Source of the DNA: Sphingobium sp.
GTDB lineage: Bacteria > Pseudomonadota > Alphaproteobacteria > Sphingomonadales > Sphingomonadaceae
Assembly: GCA_030148625.1 (NCBI GenBank)
Contig: JASBTC010000065.1
Location: 1-8,178 of the forward strand
DNA: 8,178 bases
Direction: 5' to 3'
Numbering within the stretch: position 1 is the first letter of the stretch; each line of letters begins with the position of its first letter. Made by a program: the position numbers and the translations under genes. Below, piece after piece: positions 6,356-8,178 of this stretch. The notes beneath the pieces were generated by a model, which saw only the letters and a list, made by a program, of their open reading frames with translations, was not told the origin of the DNA and did no database searches.

Positions 6356-8178
6356 AGAAACGCGCACTGATGCCGGCGGAGACCGCGCGGCGTTCGACCG
6401 GGTAATAAAGTGCCTGGGCCGGGCTCGCCACTTTCACCACTGCGGAGATATCGCCGACAGCTTTTTTACCGGTAAGGTTTCTTGCGTCGACGAACAGCGC
6501 CACGCCATCCCGCAGTTCGGCATGGGCGGTGACGCCGATCAGCGCATAGCCATTCGTCCGCACGCTATTGGCATAGTCCGCCCATGCCCCGCGCGGCACC
6601 CATTCGAGATTGGGGGCAATATTCAGGCGGTCGCCGCCGAGGCGGAGTGCTGCGCGATAGAGATGCGGCGCGATGACGGGCAGGCGATTGTCGCCGAACT
6701 GGGTGTCGCCGCGGAAGCGGAAATCCGCATATTGCCAGCTCTGGCGCAGCCTCAGCCAGGGGGTGAAATCGAGATCCAGCCCGGCTTCGATGCCTTGATG
6801 GCGCGTTCGGCGCGCATTGAAGGTGGCCGCGGGAATGGTACCGGGCACGATCGAATATTGGAGCAGCTCGCCGCGCAGCTCCGCACGATAAAGGCTGATA
6901 TCCCATCGCGCCGGCCCCCAATGTCCGCGCGTGCCGATTTCCGACGTCCAGGCGGTCTGCGCGTCGAGCGGCACGAAGCCGGGCACGGGCTGGGCCTGCG
7001 CCAATTCGCCAAAGCCCGGAATCTCGGCCGAACGGCTGTAATTGGCATAGAATTGCACGGCCTCGACCGGTTCGAAGAGCAGGCCCAGCTTGGGGGAGAA
7101 TTGGCTATAGCCCCGACTGTCGCTGGCGGCGGGATTGAAACGGTTGTCGACCGAACGGCGCCCGTCGACATGGACGGCGCCCGCGATCAGGCTGAGCGTA
7201 TCGACCGGCTTGAAGCGGAGCTCGCCATACAGGTCGATCGTGCGGGCGCTCTGCCGGGCATTGGCGGTCGGCGCACCGCGATGACCGGCAATATTGACGA
7301 ACTGCTTCGCGGCCACATTCCCCCAGCGGGCGGTGCCGCCGATGGTCAGTGCGAACCGGCCCCAATCGCGGTCGTAGCGGGCATAGCTGCCCCAGTCGGT
7401 CGATTTCTGATCGATCAGCTGGAAGATCGGATGGAAGAGCTGCTTCGCATTGAGGAAGACGCCGATATCGAGCGTGCCGTTACCAAGCGCGATGTGGGTG
7501 CGGTTCTGCAGGCGCAGCGAATCGATATCGCGCTGCTGGTCGCCGGCGATGTTGGCGGGAAGCGAGGTCGCGGGCGCGTCCAGCACATCGGCCATCGAAA
7601 GCGCCCCGGGCAGTTCCTGGCGGATATGCTGGACGCTGGCATAGAAGCGCGTCTCGATCGCTTCGCCGAGGCGGATGCCGACATTGCCGTTGAAACGCAG
7701 TGCCGAGCGGCGCGCATGATCGCGGTCGCCATCGGAACGGTCGCCGGCAATGGCGATCCACGCATCGGCGCGATCGTCCGAAAAGCCGGCGGAGGCGACG
7801 CCGCGAATGGTGTCAAAACTGCCGCCATCGAGACGAAGGCGGATGCCGGGGGCGGTGCGGCCGGTCGGCGTCACCGCATTGATCGCGCCGCCCAGGGTCG
7901 AACTGCCGAAACGCAGCGCATTCGATCCGCGATAGACTTCGAGATGTTCGAGGATCGTCGGGTCGAGTTCCTGGAAATCGCCATTATTGTCGGCCATGTT
8001 GATGGGGATGCCGTCCTGCAGCAGCGTCAGCCCCCGCATATGGAAGCCGCGGCTGAGCCCCGAGCCTCGGATCGACAGGCGGATTTCCTGGCCGAAACGC
8101 GGCTGGGTGTAGACGCCGGGCGAAAAGGCGAGTGCATCGCGCAGAGAGACGGCTGCCTTGTCGGCATAGTCCTCGGCA
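6354..8178 (-). CDS. TonB-dependent receptor (FecA/YncD-like, probably ferric complex), N-terminus outside window
   Basis: The frame is open to the right edge, and 607 residues are visible from base 8177 leftward. Signal peptide, TonB box and the start of the plug are missing, and the ATG at 8039 is internal. The visible plug (about 1-104) has SLRDALAFSPGVYTQPRFGQ, LSIRGSGLSRGFH, LLQDGIPINMAD, LEVYRGSNALRFGSSTLGG and AINAVTP, all classic plug motifs. The barrel follows, with NYSRSAEIPGFGELAQ, RRTRHQGIEAGLDLDF, the late-strand DARNLTGKKAVG, and terminal Phe. No cysteine is present in the visible part. The plug resembles FecA/YncD-type and siderophore receptors more than the receptor at 1743-4331, and the two are not recent duplicates. 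Eight bases separate it from a PepSY reductase-type gene, a typical iron-uptake arrangement. The promoter and any Fur site lie beyond the window, so iron regulation cannot be judged. Confidence 0.92.
   Translation of the reverse strand, partial: AEDYADKAAVSLRDALAFSPGVYTQPRFGQEIRLSIRGSGLSRGFHMRGLTLLQDGIPINMADNNGDFQELDPTILEHLEVYRGSNALRFGSSTLGGAINAVTPTGRTAPGIRLRLDGGSFDTIRGVASAGFSDDRADAWIAIAGDRSDGDRDHARRSALRFNGNVGIRLGEAIETRFYASVQHIRQELPGALSMADVLDAPATSLPANIAGDQQRDIDSLRLQNRTHIALGNGTLDIGVFLNAKQLFHPIFQLIDQKSTDWGSYARYDRDWGRFALTIGGTARWGNVAAKQFVNIAGHRGAPTANARQSARTIDLYGELRFKPVDTLSLIAGAVHVDGRRSVDNRFNPAASDSRGYSQFSPKLGLLFEPVEAVQFYANYSRSAEIPGFGELAQAQPVPGFVPLDAQTAWTSEIGTRGHWGPARWDISLYRAELRGELLQYSIVPGTIPAATFNARRTRHQGIEAGLDLDFTPWLRLRQSWQYADFRFRGDTQFGDNRLPVIAPHLYRAALRLGGDRLNIAPNLEWVPRGAWADYANSVRTNGYALIGVTAHAELRDGVALFVDARNLTGKKAVGDISAVVKVASPAQALYYPVERRAVSAGISARF

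Noticed and set aside
5183..6367. 394-residue minus-strand frame overlapping the PepSY gene
   Set aside because: Arg/Ala-rich frame-shifted shadow of the PepSY protein. The overlapped frame has helices and family motifs, and this one has none.
6462..6475. T6 run next to the palindrome TTACCGGTAA inside the second receptor
   Set aside because: It is explained by the codons for the conserved N-L-T-G-K-K segment of a late barrel strand. The frame continues normally, so there is no sign of a regulatory site or frameshift.
1..8178. CRISPR array, insertion sequence, prophage or tRNA gene
   Set aside because: No regularly spaced repeats, transposase-like frame, terminal inverted repeats or tRNA-like fold were seen. 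Composition is uniform across the window.

Overview
The window looks like chromosomal DNA from a sphingomonad-type alphaproteobacterium. The basis is high GC, strong G/C third-position bias, a LepA of proteobacterial type, and two TonB-dependent receptors, one with an EIIVTG TonB box of the kind common in that group. The genus cannot be fixed from the sequence alone.

Layout, left to right. (1) Positions 1-1248 hold the C-terminal two thirds of lepA (elongation factor 4), cut by the left edge. Its stop codon overlaps the start of a 59-residue helix-turn-helix protein (1248-1427) whose plan resembles the N-terminal DNA-binding segment of GcrA. (2) A gene-free stretch of about 315 bases follows. 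It ends in a likely promoter/operator region with a perfect 6+1+6 palindrome and a second partial copy 41 bases upstream. (3) An intact 862-residue TonB-dependent receptor (1743-4331, +) follows and ends at a strong GNRA-loop intrinsic terminator. (4) On the opposite strand, converging on that terminator, is a compact gene set read right to left: a second TonB-dependent receptor cut by the right edge (8178-6354), a PepSY-type multi-helix membrane protein with a His/Met-rich loop (6345-5047), and an HD-domain protein (5006-4413). The HD protein carries six metal ligands in the pattern of the mixed-valent di-iron oxygenases (PhnZ/MIOX type).

Working model (inference). The minus-strand genes have gaps of 8 and 40 bases and look like one transcription unit. 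Receptor plus PepSY membrane protein is a known siderophore or ferric-complex uptake pairing, in which the PepSY protein (FoxB/PiuB-like) acts as an inner-membrane reductase. Adding a putative di-iron HD oxygenase raises the possibility that the organic ligand brought in with the metal is oxidatively cleaved in the cytoplasm. This three-gene combination is the most interesting part of the window. The first receptor is transcribed separately, and nothing in the sequence identifies its substrate.
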